DNA of 64,000 nt from Acidobacteriota bacterium (GCA_025352795.1 JANXSF010000026.1:1-64000), one strand, 5' to 3'; counted from the first letter of the stretch, positions 49,663-58,796 are shown. Notes: generated by a model from the letters alone, not told the origin. Program-made: numbers and translations.

Positions 49663-51062
49663 TGCCACGCAATTTTGTCCGCAGATTTACGCAGATGAAC
49701 GCAGATAAGAGCCCAATGCCACTTAATTTTCCGCAATCGGACTGCTTCAAGTGTTGGAACGGAGCGTATCAGGCCTTTGAAAAACCGCTCCCTGGCGGTC
49801 ACGGCTCTGTAGAATCCGTAAGTTACCGAGCCGTGACCGCGAGGGAGCGGTCTTTCAACCACAGGTTATCCCGGGATGCGGGAAAACTAAGTGGCATTGG
49901 GCGGGGAAGCCTGTCCCACAAGGGCGAGGAAGGGTTTGCCATTATGCTGGTGATGGTGATGGCGGCGGCCATTGCGATTACTCTTTATACTCAGTTACCG
50001 CGATTGGTTTTTGAGGGTCGGCGAGTGAAGGAAGAAGTGCTGGTGGTGCGCGGCAATGAGTATGTGCGGGCCATTCAGTTGTATCAACGGAAGTTGAAAA
50101 AGCCTCCGCAAACCATTGATGATTTGGAGAATACCAATCAGATCCGATTTCTAAGACGGCGTTATGTGGACCCGTTTACGGGCAAGGATGATTGGCGATT
50201 GATTCATTCCAACAATGGTCAGTTGACGGATTCCCTGGTGAAAAAGCCCACTCAGCCCGGTCAACCTGGCCAACCGGGGCAACCGGGGCAGATCGGAGCT
50301 AGTACCGGTTTGTCTGCTTCGACCACAATTCCCGTTACGCCGGTGATTGCGACTCCGGTAAACCTCACCTATAACTATGTTGGGGGTGCAACCCCGGGAA
50401 CTGCTCCATTTCCTGCTGGGGGCCAACGACGAGCCAGCGAAACGGCTGGATTCCGGGACCCGAATAATCCCAACAATCCGGTAATCGATCCCAATAATCC
50501 ACCTGACCCTAACAATCCCAGCTATGGCACTCCCGGGCCTATAGTTTCCGGTCAGCCAGGATTTCCAGGGTCCAACATTCCTCCGGGTTTCTTACCACCT
50601 GGGGTAATTCCTCAGCCTGGACAGCCCCGCTTTCCCAGCTATCCAACAGGAGCGGCAAATTCTCAAACCGGGCAGCAGCCTTACAATCCTTATCCAAATA
50701 TGCCCAATGGAGGGCAGCCAACGATTCCTAATCAAGCACCGTTGCCAAGTTTTGGGCAAAGTGAGGCTGGCAAACTCATCGCGGATATTTTGACCAGACC
50801 TAATCCAAATGGGGCTGCGATCGCCGCCGCCGCTACCAATACGCCCTTAGGCGCCGGAATCGCCGGAATTGCCAGCAAGTACGATAACGAAGGCATCAAA
50901 CTGGTAAACGATCGCAGCAACATTAAGGAGTGGGAATTTGTTTACGATCAGTCCAAAGATAAGAGTCAACAAAAAACCAGTGGCCCAGGGCAGGTTGGCA
51001 CCCCCATAGGACCGCCCAATACCAACAAGACCCGACAAAACCTAGGCTTCGGCCCGAAGTAA
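49662..51062 (+). CDS. Pseudopilin-like protein with repeat-derived N-terminus and Pro/Asn-rich tail
   Basis: A 466-residue open frame from the ATG at 49662. A prepilin-like segment starts at about residue 90: KGEEGFAIMLVMVMAAAIAI, with the Gly-Phe cleavage context and Glu at mature position about 5 not evident. The pseudopilin-type sequence YVRAIQLYQRKLKKPPQTID and YVDPFTGKDDWRLI follows. The rest is low-complexity (QPGQPGQPGQPGQ; DPNNPNNP) with a short C-terminal domain (IKEWEFVYDQSKDKSQQ). The 80 residues before the prepilin segment are encoded by two dispersed repeats (49678-49708, 49712-49901). The native start therefore appears displaced, and processing by prepilin peptidase is doubtful. 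Confidence 0.65.
   Translation: MPRNFVRRFTQMNADKSPMPLNFPQSDCFKCWNGAYQAFEKPLPGGHGSVESVSYRAVTARERSFNHRLSRDAGKLSGIGRGSLSHKGEEGFAIMLVMVMAAAIAITLYTQLPRLVFEGRRVKEEVLVVRGNEYVRAIQLYQRKLKKPPQTIDDLENTNQIRFLRRRYVDPFTGKDDWRLIHSNNGQLTDSLVKKPTQPGQPGQPGQPGQIGASTGLSASTTIPVTPVIATPVNLTYNYVGGATPGTAPFPAGGQRRASETAGFRDPNNPNNPVIDPNNPPDPNNPSYGTPGPIVSGQPGFPGSNIPPGFLPPGVIPQPGQPRFPSYPTGAANSQTGQQPYNPYPNMPNGGQPTIPNQAPLPSFGQSEAGKLIADILTRPNPNGAAIAAAATNTPLGAGIAGIASKYDNEGIKLVNDRSNIKEWEFVYDQSKDKSQQKTSGPGQVGTPIGPPNTNKTRQNLGFGPK
49678..49708 (+). repeat. Dispersed CGCAGAT-type repeat, copy 2
   Basis: A 31-base tract of CGCAGAT units, nearly identical to 5731-5760 read on the other strand. It lies inside the 5' part of the pseudopilin-like gene and encodes RRFTQMNADK. 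Here, as at the first copy, it lies at the very start of a gene. Confidence 0.65.
49712..49901. repeat. 190-bp palindromic element with terminal inverted repeats (MITE-like)
   Basis: The outer arms, 49712-49734 and 49878-49901, are inverted copies (CCCAATGCCACTTA...) with one mismatch and one indel. An inner 24-bp inverted repeat, 49784-49807 and 49828-49851, has one mismatch and contains GCGGTCACGGCTC / GAGCCGTGACCGC. The element would fold into a long cruciform. I recall the inner CCGCTCCC...GGTCACGGCTC unit as frequent in acidobacterial and planctomycete genomes (recollection only). It lies in frame inside the pseudopilin-like gene. A short GCCTGTCCCAC tail follows. Confidence 0.7.
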
Positions 51063-51186
51063 ACTTTTCGGAAAGTACTCTAAACGCTAAAGCAAAATCG
51101 CTATCCAAACGATATCATAGTAGCAGGAGCTAATTCGTCTGATTTTTTCCAACACCACTGCCGATCTATCGCACTATATCCCTGAA

Positions 51187-52335
51187 ATGTTTGAGGCGAT
51201 TCTGGCTGCGGCTTGCCACATTACTCTGTACCTGTGGCACCGCCAGTCAACCGCAAATAATTGGCTGGTTCGCAACAGGTTGCTGGTGAATTGGCTGATT
51301 CTGACGAGCGGCGTTCTCTCGGCGTTCGGGTTAATTTTGCAGTTTCCGGAAATGTGGCATTACCTTCCCGTTGGCCCAGTTACCCAATGGATTCGTGGCG
51401 GATTAATGCTGTGGGCCGTGGTGACGGTTGGTTCCACCATTACATTGGGTGTGGCACGTCAGTTGGGAAAGAGTTCCTGGAACTCCGATTTTCATCCTGC
51501 GCGAAGGCAGTTTTTGACCGCAGCCCAAACCATGCTGGTGGCTGCTCCTGCTCTGGCTACCGGGTTTGGAGTTTTCATTGAACGCCGTGACCTGCGCCTG
51601 GTAACCCAAGACATTAAAATCCCAGGATTGCCCAAGGACCTAAACGGATTTCTGATCACCCAAGTGTCCGATATTCACTTGAGCCCGTTTCTTTCCGAAC
51701 AGGAATTGGCCCACGCCATTGATATGGCCAACGATACAAAACCCAACCTGATGGTGATGACTGGGGACCTGATCACGCGCGGTGGAGATCCGCTGGATGC
51801 CTGTATCAGGCAATTGGGGCGATTGAAATCGGATTTGGGCGTTTATGGATGTAATGGAAATCATGAAGTCTACGCCAGGTGTGAAGGCTATGTGGAACGG
51901 GAGTGCGGCAAGCTTGGAGTTACATTTTTACGCCAGCGGAACCTGCATTTGAAGCGCGGCGCGGCGACCATCAATCTGGCTGGAGTGGATTACCAGGTGT
52001 CCTCTAAGCCTCCGTTGCAAGGTGCCGAAGCGCTGGTTGATGGTTCACCGGACACGTTCAATTTGCTTCTTTCGCACAATCCTGGAGTGTTCAAGAAAGC
52101 TGCTGCCCAGGGTTGGGATTTGACATTATCGGGGCACACGCATGGGGGCCAGGTATCGGTGGAAATTCTGCATCAGCACATGAACATTGCCCGCTTCTAT
52201 ACGCCCTATGTGTATGGTCAATATGAAATTGGGAAGTCGAAAATTTTTGTGACGCGGGGCATTGGAACTGTTGGTCTGCCAGCGCGCATTGGTGCTCCGC
52301 CGGAAATTGTTGCGATTCGCTTGTGGTCTATTTAA
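51187..52335 (+). CDS. Membrane-anchored metallophosphoesterase (YkuE-like)
   Basis: A 382-residue protein. About three N-terminal TM helices precede a calcineurin-like phosphoesterase domain with all metal motifs: VSDIHLSPF, MTGDLITRGGD, GCNGNHEVY, LLSHNPGVF and SGHTHGGQ. It would act on phosphoester bonds at the membrane; the substrate is unknown (YkuE-like relatives act on lipid phosphates). The ATG at 51187 has no ribosome site. An AGGAG at 51125-51129 sits nine bases before an in-frame CTG at 51139, with 16 plausible residues between, so a non-AUG start is possible. Confidence 0.85.
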   Translation: MFEAILAAACHITLYLWHRQSTANNWLVRNRLLVNWLILTSGVLSAFGLILQFPEMWHYLPVGPVTQWIRGGLMLWAVVTVGSTITLGVARQLGKSSWNSDFHPARRQFLTAAQTMLVAAPALATGFGVFIERRDLRLVTQDIKIPGLPKDLNGFLITQVSDIHLSPFLSEQELAHAIDMANDTKPNLMVMTGDLITRGGDPLDACIRQLGRLKSDLGVYGCNGNHEVYARCEGYVERECGKLGVTFLRQRNLHLKRGAATINLAGVDYQVSSKPPLQGAEALVDGSPDTFNLLLSHNPGVFKKAAAQGWDLTLSGHTHGGQVSVEILHQHMNIARFYTPYVYGQYEIGKSKIFVTRGIGTVGLPARIGAPPEIVAIRLWSI

Positions 52336-53063
52336 TTCTTTCTGACATCCACGGAAACTGGGAGGCGCTTTCAGCCGTGGTGGAAGCAGCGAAGGGTCGC
52401 TACGCCCAAGTGATTTGCTGCGGAGACGTGGTTGGTTATGGGGTCGATCCCAACCGGGTGTCGGAATGGGTTCGCGCCAACACCGCACTTATCGTACGTG
52501 GCAATCACGATAAATTTTGTTCTGGAATTGAACCTATCCGCAACCTTAGCCCGCTTGCTGCAGCCGCTGCCGTGTGGACCTTGCGGAACCTATCGCCGCA
52601 GAACAAAGCTTGGTTGCAGCAACTGCCCAAGGGTCCAGTGGACTTCGACGAAATGCGCATTCTGCATGGTTCGGTACGCGACGAAGACGAATATATTTTC
52701 GATGCAGAGGATGCCCGGGAAGTGGCTGGCCAGTTAGGTGCCAACGTGTTATTTTTTGGTCACACGCACCGGCAGGGTATTTTTTATTGTCATCGCAATG
52801 GAATCCGGCAAGGCGGTGGACCTCCTGAAAAACAAACCGAACTTCAATTTGAAGTCGATGACACGGCCAGTTGGCTGATCAATGCTGGTTCGGTGGGTCA
52901 ACCACGGGATGAGGATCCCAGGGCAGCTTATGCGCTGTTCGATACGGTGAGCCGAAACCTGACGTTGTGCCGTGTTGCCTACGATATTGCCGGGGCGCAA
53001 GCTAAGATTCGCGCGGCGGGATTACCTGCAAAGTTAGCCGACCGGTTGAAGTTGGGTGCCTGA
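52323..53063 (+). CDS. Soluble metallophosphoesterase (YfcE/DevT-like)
   Basis: A 246-residue calcineurin-like phosphoesterase: LILSDIHGNWEAL, CCGDVVGYGVDP, VRGNHDKF, FFGHTHRQ and the terminal INAGSVGQPRD motif. The domain layout matches DevT/YfcE-type proteins, including the GYGxxP segment shared by predicted serine/threonine phosphoprotein phosphatases of this family. It starts at a GTG overlapping the upstream metallophosphoesterase by 13 bases; the two are co-transcribed. It converges with the membrane-protein gene at 53075. Confidence 0.83.
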   Translation: MVYLILSDIHGNWEALSAVVEAAKGRYAQVICCGDVVGYGVDPNRVSEWVRANTALIVRGNHDKFCSGIEPIRNLSPLAAAAAVWTLRNLSPQNKAWLQQLPKGPVDFDEMRILHGSVRDEDEYIFDAEDAREVAGQLGANVLFFGHTHRQGIFYCHRNGIRQGGGPPEKQTELQFEVDDTASWLINAGSVGQPRDEDPRAAYALFDTVSRNLTLCRVAYDIAGAQAKIRAAGLPAKLADRLKLGA

Positions 53064-53074
53064 ACTGTTTCCAT

Positions 53075-54529
53075 TCACTTGGTAACTTTGACGGGCGTGG
53101 GCTGTACGTGATAGACAATCAAATCGTCATCCTCCCCAAATACAGAAACATTGCGATGCGCGCCAACATAGGCGGCCATCAATTCTGCTGCCTGATATTC
53201 CAACGCAATACGACCGGACTGCGTGGCGTAGTTATAAGCTGCCTCATCGCCATTGGAATAGATGGCCATGGCTTTTACCGGTAGCGGCTTTTTTTCTACA
53301 AAAACAAACACATGGCCAGTGGGATAGGGGAACTGGAAATCTGGTTGCGATACCTGCTCCACCTTGTGACGACTGGTAAATTCCGATAATTGCACATGCC
53401 AACCGCGGCCGTAAATTTGCGCCAGTTCATTGCCAGGGGAAACGACGGTCCATTGATTTCTGGGGAATTGCGCGGCGATTTCATAGACCGCCCGGGCCGC
53501 TGATTCGTACTGCAACGGCTCCGATGCTAAGCGAGGTCCGGCACCAATCACGGCGGGCAATCCGGCAGCCAAAAGTAGCCCGGCGGTTGCGGGTCGAGAC
53601 ACAAAAGTAGGCAGGGAGACTAACAGTTTTTCCAGGGCCAGCCCGGCAAAGACGGCCAGTAAGGGACAGAGATACGCGGCGTCCAACTGCGGGTTCACCA
53701 TCACTACCAATAGCAATGAAATGGCCGCATACCCATACGACGTTCGCAAATGGGAAATGCCCAACAACAGGAACAGTGCTGCTAAATCTCGTGCCGTATT
53801 TTCTTCGCCGGGGTTCAACTGGAACCAGCGGCTAGCGATCCAAAATAGAGAGATGGCGAAGAAGGCCGATCGCCATGATCCGCCGAAAGATTTGACGCAA
53901 TGCCAACAGGCAAATAGCAGCGCCAACAATATGACGGGACCGCTCAACCGGACAACAGTCGCTGCGTCCAGCCCGGTCCAAAACGCGGCAGGGATGAGTA
54001 GCGCAATGGAGCCTTCATAAGTCCAGGTGCTGCCCTGCAGCAGTGTGCCGATGGACAGTGCCCGCCCATAACTTTCCGGTGTGAGAAATCGCAGATTGGC
54101 TACTGGGAACCCAGCGGTCTGCAAAAAGATGAAGCTGATCAGGACGTAGGCGATGGCCGATTGCGGTGAAATGGAAGTAACTCGAACGGGACCCTTACCA
54201 GTTTTCGGTTCCAGACGCTTTAGGATTCGGCTCCACCGATACTTCCATTCAATGGATTGATACATCCAACGGGAATGGTAGGAATGCCAGGTGTTGGCAA
54301 GAATCCAGAAAAAGTAAAGTGCCCCCATAGTGCCTGGTAAGCAGAGCCGCCACTGTCCTAACGCAATCACCGAAATCTGCACAAAAAGTGCCGTTCGCAG
54401 GAACACCGGACCAACCAGATTCAACCAACCGGTCTTGTATTTGCCACCGAAACGGGTGACGTACAAAGGCAGCACCAGGTACACCAGGGCTAAAATTGTA
54501 CCCACTCGAAACAGATTCAGGATTTCCAT
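53075..54529 (-). CDS. Polytopic membrane protein of the Pel-like cluster, unknown family
   Basis: A 484-residue protein with about ten TM helices in residues 1-330. A C-terminal extramembrane domain of about 150 residues follows (YEIAAQFPRNQWTVVSPGNE, FQFPYPTGHVFVFVEKKPLP). Overall it recalls glycosyltransferase-C-like or O-antigen-polymerase-like membrane proteins, but I cannot name the family. The ATG at 54527-54529 is used because the open frame upstream lies within the pelG-like gene, four bases away. Context suggests a role in synthesis or export of the polysaccharide. Confidence 0.65.
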   Translation of the reverse strand: MEILNLFRVGTILALVYLVLPLYVTRFGGKYKTGWLNLVGPVFLRTALFVQISVIALGQWRLCLPGTMGALYFFWILANTWHSYHSRWMYQSIEWKYRWSRILKRLEPKTGKGPVRVTSISPQSAIAYVLISFIFLQTAGFPVANLRFLTPESYGRALSIGTLLQGSTWTYEGSIALLIPAAFWTGLDAATVVRLSGPVILLALLFACWHCVKSFGGSWRSAFFAISLFWIASRWFQLNPGEENTARDLAALFLLLGISHLRTSYGYAAISLLLVVMVNPQLDAAYLCPLLAVFAGLALEKLLVSLPTFVSRPATAGLLLAAGLPAVIGAGPRLASEPLQYESAARAVYEIAAQFPRNQWTVVSPGNELAQIYGRGWHVQLSEFTSRHKVEQVSQPDFQFPYPTGHVFVFVEKKPLPVKAMAIYSNGDEAAYNYATQSGRIALEYQAAELMAAYVGAHRNVSVFGEDDDLIVYHVQPTPVKVTK

Positions 54530-54533
54530 AAGC

Positions 54534-56039
54534 TTAAACCGAAGCAGCGAATTGCAGATGATCCGCTTTTTGTAATTCTTTGCTGCACATCCAGGATGAC
54601 CACAGGGCAAAGCAGCAGGCGCCCACGGCGAACCCATAAACAGAATCGGAATAATGACCTGTGCGGGAGCAGATGTAACTGACCACCAGATCAGTAAATA
54701 AGCCCAGCGCCATGGCTCGCAAGGTATGAAAGGGCAACGAGAGTGCAAAGAACAAGCTGGCATTCCACAACCCGATTACCAGAAAAAGAAAGCCCACTAA
54801 CGCCGTTGCAGCCACTTTCCGCATGACCATGGTGCTGAGTACATCCAGCCGGATGCCGGTCCAATAAACCAGCATGCAAGTGAGCACGGCGATGGGCAGA
54901 AACAGCAGCAATCGGCGCAAGTAAAATTGGTGCATGGCGCGGTTGAATTCGGCGGCTTGGTTGAGTAGATATTCGGATAAAGCCCGCTGCATGGTGGCAA
55001 AAAAGGATTGCGTGGATGCGTGGACCCATCCGGCACCAAACACAAAGGCAATCAAGGCCACGTCCAGCCCAGCCTCATAATCACCACGAAAGAAAATGGG
55101 CAATGTTTCGCTGGCGGTCTTACCGGTCCAAGCGATCCAGCGGTCGGCAAATAAAAAGCAATAGTACAGCAAGCCATACAGAAAGTACGGTGCTGCTGTA
55201 TGCACAAGGCGGGGTCGCGGTATGCGTTCCCCTTTGGGAAATTTGTTCCCGGCCTTTTTGCGAAAAATTATGTACGATGCGGAGGCGGAGATAACAATAG
55301 CGGCACCCAGGCCGCAAAATTGCGATAAGTAGAGACCTGCTCCCAGACCGTAATGCAATGATCCGGCGACGGCTAAACCAACGGCAGTGGCCGCAGAAAT
55401 CCACAACATTCCTTCCAATACATACAGTGCTCCGCTGGCTAACCAGAGCATGCCCAAAGCAAGGTGGAAGCCTACGGCGAGCAGCGCTAAGGAATCGGGC
55501 ATCCAGCCGAAGAATCCATTGACCAGCCATCCTGCGCAGCCGGAACCGAATAGCGCCAGCACACCGCGTCGGCACCACAGTCCGCATGTGGATGCTGCGG
55601 TTCCAGGGTCCCCTGTGGTCAGCAAAAACAGCACCCGCCAAGCCATCACCTGCACCAGACCGCCGGTAACCAAAAAGCTTGAGAGTGTGCCGATGGCCAC
55701 TGCTGCGGCATCTTCAATCGAGATGGGTCCGCCCCACAGTGAGAGGGAGAATCGAATCATGACCACGGCTGAAATCAGCACGGGAAGGGCAAAGGCCAGC
55801 CCTTTGAAATATTCTAAAAGTGTTTGAGAAATGCCGGGCGCAGCAACTTTGGGACGGGGCATGGCGATTTGCTGAAAATAGGCCTGGGCCATTTCCAGCG
55901 TGCCTGCATAGCCGTAAACACTTTGCGCCACCTGATCAGTGACCCCTTCCAACTCCATGTGGATAGCCAGATCGTACGCATCGTGCCGTGGTTTCCTATC
56001 CACAGCCTGTTCTAAGCAGGCTGGTAAGCTGGCTGACAT
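54534..56039 (-). CDS. pelG: PelG-like polysaccharide transporter
   Basis: A 501-residue protein with about 12 TM helices. After a cytoplasmic N-terminus of about 70 residues comes the membrane domain. The PelG hallmark APYFLYGLLYYCFLFADRWI is at about residue 285, followed by GDYEAGLDVALIAFVFGAGW. PelG is the inner-membrane flippase-like component of Pel exopolysaccharide export (MOP-like fold). The start overlaps the pelF end by 28 bases. The first 45 residues (DAYDLAIHMELEGVTDQVAQ) do not resemble PelG and may be an added domain. Confidence 0.75.
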   Translation of the reverse strand: MSASLPACLEQAVDRKPRHDAYDLAIHMELEGVTDQVAQSVYGYAGTLEMAQAYFQQIAMPRPKVAAPGISQTLLEYFKGLAFALPVLISAVVMIRFSLSLWGGPISIEDAAAVAIGTLSSFLVTGGLVQVMAWRVLFLLTTGDPGTAASTCGLWCRRGVLALFGSGCAGWLVNGFFGWMPDSLALLAVGFHLALGMLWLASGALYVLEGMLWISAATAVGLAVAGSLHYGLGAGLYLSQFCGLGAAIVISASASYIIFRKKAGNKFPKGERIPRPRLVHTAAPYFLYGLLYYCFLFADRWIAWTGKTASETLPIFFRGDYEAGLDVALIAFVFGAGWVHASTQSFFATMQRALSEYLLNQAAEFNRAMHQFYLRRLLLFLPIAVLTCMLVYWTGIRLDVLSTMVMRKVAATALVGFLFLVIGLWNASLFFALSLPFHTLRAMALGLFTDLVVSYICSRTGHYSDSVYGFAVGACCFALWSSWMCSKELQKADHLQFAASV

Positions 56040-57508
56040 ACAATCAGTTCCTTATAGATTTCATTGAACAACCTCGTTGTGCTTTCCGCGCGATAGTGGG
56101 CTTGCGCGCGCTGCAGACCTAACCGGGCAAGCCGTGCCCGTCGTTCGGGTGCATCGGGACCATCCAGCAACAAAAGCAACTGCGACGCTAATCCTTCGGG
56201 GTCGTTGGGCCGCACCAGCAGACCGGTACCAGCCAGAGTATCGGACACCACGCCGACGTCGGAAGCAACCACCGGACACCCGGAAAACATGGCTTCCAAA
56301 ATGGAATAGGGCAGGCCTTCAGAAATGCTCGGCAAGCAGAAAACGTGGGCCTTGCGATAGGCATCTTGTGGTGTTTTGGTGATGCCAAACTCCACCACCT
56401 GTTCCAGTTTGTTCTGGCGGATAATCGCTTGGCATCGTTCGAAATAATCAGCATCGGCCACTTCACCCAGAATTCGGAAGCAGACGTCGGGAACTTGCTT
56501 GCGAACGATGGCCGCAGCCTGCAACAGCGTATCGATCCCTTTCAATCCGTAGATGCGGGCCAGGGTAACTACGGTCAGCCGCTGAGGCAACTGCTGCGGA
56601 TCGGGATAAAACCTGCTGCTATCCACTCCGTTGGGGACAATGAGAATCTTTTCCGGTGGCGCACCGAAACGCAACTGCCACTTTTTGTTGAATTCGCCCA
56701 GGCTGGTGACAGCGTCGGCGTAGAAGTAGTTCATCCGCACAATGGCCCGATTCCAGTTCAAAAGAAAGCGCAGGCAATTGGCAGTTTCGTTCATTTTACC
56801 AAGGGCGACGTACAGTTCCCGCAAATAGATACCGTGTTCAGTGATCAGAAACTTGGACCCGTGCTCCAGCTTGGAAAGGACTCCAGGAACGGCGGCCAAA
56901 CCGGCAATGGACGCATGGACAATGTCCGTTTGCGGATATTGCGCCGTGACAATGGAGACGTAGCGCAGCAACCAGCGCAAGCATTTGGTGGCTTCTTCCA
57001 GCGTGAATGAGTCAAAACCGGCGGGCTGGCGCGAACACTCGGCTCGTGAACATACATCCAGAAAGACAGACCAGGCTTGCGGGGAACTCATGGCCTGCTT
57101 GTAATCATGATCGGCGCAGTAACGTCGCAGAGTGAGCAGGGCTTGGGCAAGCCGTTCGGGAGAACAGCGGTCACCCAGAAGCGCCCCTTGGACGATGGCT
57201 CGAAAGGCTGGCAGAAAATGGTGCTTTAGAGATTCGGCGGTGACTCGTAATTTACGTTGATACACCTGGGCGTAAATTTCCGGTTGATCGCCAGGCTCTT
57301 CGGTGCCCCATAGGGCGAATTGCTTTAGGGAATGGACGTTGGGCGGTAATTCGAACATGGCCTCAAGCCGGGGGGCGTGAGTTACCGACAAGACATGAAA
57401 CGGGACTTCTGGCAAATAGCGAACTAACTGATCGCACCAGACACTCACTCCGCCACCGTAATGTGGGTAGGTGCCTTCTGAGGTCAATAATATCGAACCA
57501 GCGCTCAA
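56012..57508 (-). CDS. pelF: PelF-like glycosyltransferase (GT4 with DUF3492)
   Basis: A 498-residue cytoplasmic glycosyltransferase. The start ILLTSEGTYPHYGGGVSVWC is the DUF3492/PelF N-terminal motif. The GT4 domain has ILIVPNGVDSSRFYPDPQQL, VTLARIYGLKGIDTLLQAAA and the donor-site VFCLPSISEGLPYSILEAMF. In Pel biosynthesis PelF polymerises the UDP-sugar. The start is TTG at 57506-57508 with GGAACGGA upstream; the adaptor gene's TGA overlaps it. PelA-PelE homologues are absent here, so the cluster is reduced or split. Confidence 0.82.
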   Translation of the reverse strand: MSAGSILLTSEGTYPHYGGGVSVWCDQLVRYLPEVPFHVLSVTHAPRLEAMFELPPNVHSLKQFALWGTEEPGDQPEIYAQVYQRKLRVTAESLKHHFLPAFRAIVQGALLGDRCSPERLAQALLTLRRYCADHDYKQAMSSPQAWSVFLDVCSRAECSRQPAGFDSFTLEEATKCLRWLLRYVSIVTAQYPQTDIVHASIAGLAAVPGVLSKLEHGSKFLITEHGIYLRELYVALGKMNETANCLRFLLNWNRAIVRMNYFYADAVTSLGEFNKKWQLRFGAPPEKILIVPNGVDSSRFYPDPQQLPQRLTVVTLARIYGLKGIDTLLQAAAIVRKQVPDVCFRILGEVADADYFERCQAIIRQNKLEQVVEFGITKTPQDAYRKAHVFCLPSISEGLPYSILEAMFSGCPVVASDVGVVSDTLAGTGLLVRPNDPEGLASQLLLLLDGPDAPERRARLARLGLQRAQAHYRAESTTRLFNEIYKELIVCQPAYQPA

Positions 57509-58620
57509 TCCGTTCCTCCATGGGGGAATTCCACGGTACCTTCCAAGCCCGCCATCGCCGTATCCCCAGTTGGGTTTCGCACTATGATTTTAACAACGTG
57601 CGATTGCGTATTTTGGTCGGCTACAAAGGCAACTTCACTCACTTTAGCCCCGATCTTCACCGGCGGTTCCGATGGGAGGATCACATTCACCACCATACCG
57701 GGCTTGATGGACTGAGCCATGCGACTGCTTACCGGGACATTCACTTCTAGCCGTTCCAGATCAGCCACTTGGAATAGCGGCGTCCAGGCGGCGGCCATCG
57801 TGCCTTGTTGTACGTTCACTTGCAACACAACTCCGCTTTGCGGGGCGACCACACGGAGACTGGCTTCACGATCAAGCGCCTGGCGCAGTGCGATTTGCGC
57901 TTCCTGATAATTCAACTTTGCCGCCGACTTGTCATCGTTGGCCGGTCGATTCTCGGTTTGGAGTTTGACCATACGTAATTGGCCATCGGCAGCATCGGCG
58001 TCTTGCTTTAGGCGCAGCCAGTTTTCTTTTGTTGCCAATAGATTACGCTGCTCCAAGGATTCCTGTTTGGTGGCATTTTCAAGCTCTTGGTTGGTGGCCA
58101 GTTGCTGTTGTACCAGCTTCGAGATGCGCAGTGCATCCTTGCGAGCTTGAGCCAGGCCCAGTTCCGCCGCTTCCATCGAGTAGTTCTTGAATCGGGCATG
58201 GGCTGATTCTACATTTTTAACGGCCGCATCCAACTGTTCCTTGGCCACGATGCGCTGCGTGCCACTGGCGTTATCGGAGGCCCCCTGTTCGGCGACGGCA
58301 ACCCGGAGTTTGGCCATTGCAACTGCTTCGGTGATCTCGCGACTTTCCAGTTCGGCGAGCAGTTGTCCGGCAACCACCTTAGTTCCAGGAGTGACATAGA
58401 CCTTAACTACATTAGCCGAAAACCCGATGCTGACTGTCGATCCTTTTTGTGCCTTAATTTGTGCTGGAAGTGTGGTTTTTAGCACGGATTCGGTGCTCTT
58501 TGACCAACTTCGGGTGACTGGGTCGATAACTAAGGAAAGGACGGCGACCAGGACAAAGGTCTTCACAACTGCCCAGCAGGCTAATTCGGTTCGGGATTCA
58601 CTGACAATGCGTAATTTCAT
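57505..58620 (-). CDS. HlyD/RND-type membrane-fusion adaptor
   Basis: A 371-residue adaptor. An N-terminal TM anchor (TFVLVAVLSLVIDPV) leads to the first half of a biotinyl-lipoyl domain (KVYVTPGTKVVAGQLLAELE). A long coiled-coil hairpin (about 105-230) and the second lipoyl half follow (REASLRVVAPQSGVVLQVNV). A beta-barrel domain (LERLEVNVPVSSRMAQSIKP) completes it. Such adaptors bridge inner-membrane transporters to outer-membrane channels. Being first in a pelF-pelG operon is unusual; it may replace PelB/PelC-type export parts. GTAGGAG precedes the ATG by about nine bases. Confidence 0.8.
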   Translation of the reverse strand: MKLRIVSESRTELACWAVVKTFVLVAVLSLVIDPVTRSWSKSTESVLKTTLPAQIKAQKGSTVSIGFSANVVKVYVTPGTKVVAGQLLAELESREITEAVAMAKLRVAVAEQGASDNASGTQRIVAKEQLDAAVKNVESAHARFKNYSMEAAELGLAQARKDALRISKLVQQQLATNQELENATKQESLEQRNLLATKENWLRLKQDADAADGQLRMVKLQTENRPANDDKSAAKLNYQEAQIALRQALDREASLRVVAPQSGVVLQVNVQQGTMAAAWTPLFQVADLERLEVNVPVSSRMAQSIKPGMVVNVILPSEPPVKIGAKVSEVAFVADQNTQSHVVKIIVRNPTGDTAMAGLEGTVEFPHGGTD

Positions 58621-58768
58621 GGGACTGACTCCTACGGTTGGGATGAGATCAGTTTAGGGTTCGAGGATGGTTGATGCAAGAGGACGACCACCCCATGACC
58701 ATTGGCGGCGGGTAGTACTACGGGTTAGGGGTTTGAGGGTGGGGGGTGAGGGGGTTGGTGCAAAATAC

Positions 58769-58796
58769 AAAAGGGACCGGTTACCCGGCCCCTTTT
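58769..58796 (-). terminator. Intrinsic terminator between the TonB-receptor and adaptor genes
   Basis: A 12-bp stem with one mismatch, AAAAGGGACCGG (58769-58780) and CCGGCCCCTTTT (58785-58796), with a 4-base loop. On the minus strand the stem ends in TTTTGTATTTTG. It lies about 25 bases after the receptor stop and terminates that gene. Confidence 0.8.

Noticed and set aside
49617-49862. 81-codon minus-strand open frame with VTARERFF
   Set aside because: It is the back-translation of the palindromic repeat; similar short frames appear wherever such repeats occur.
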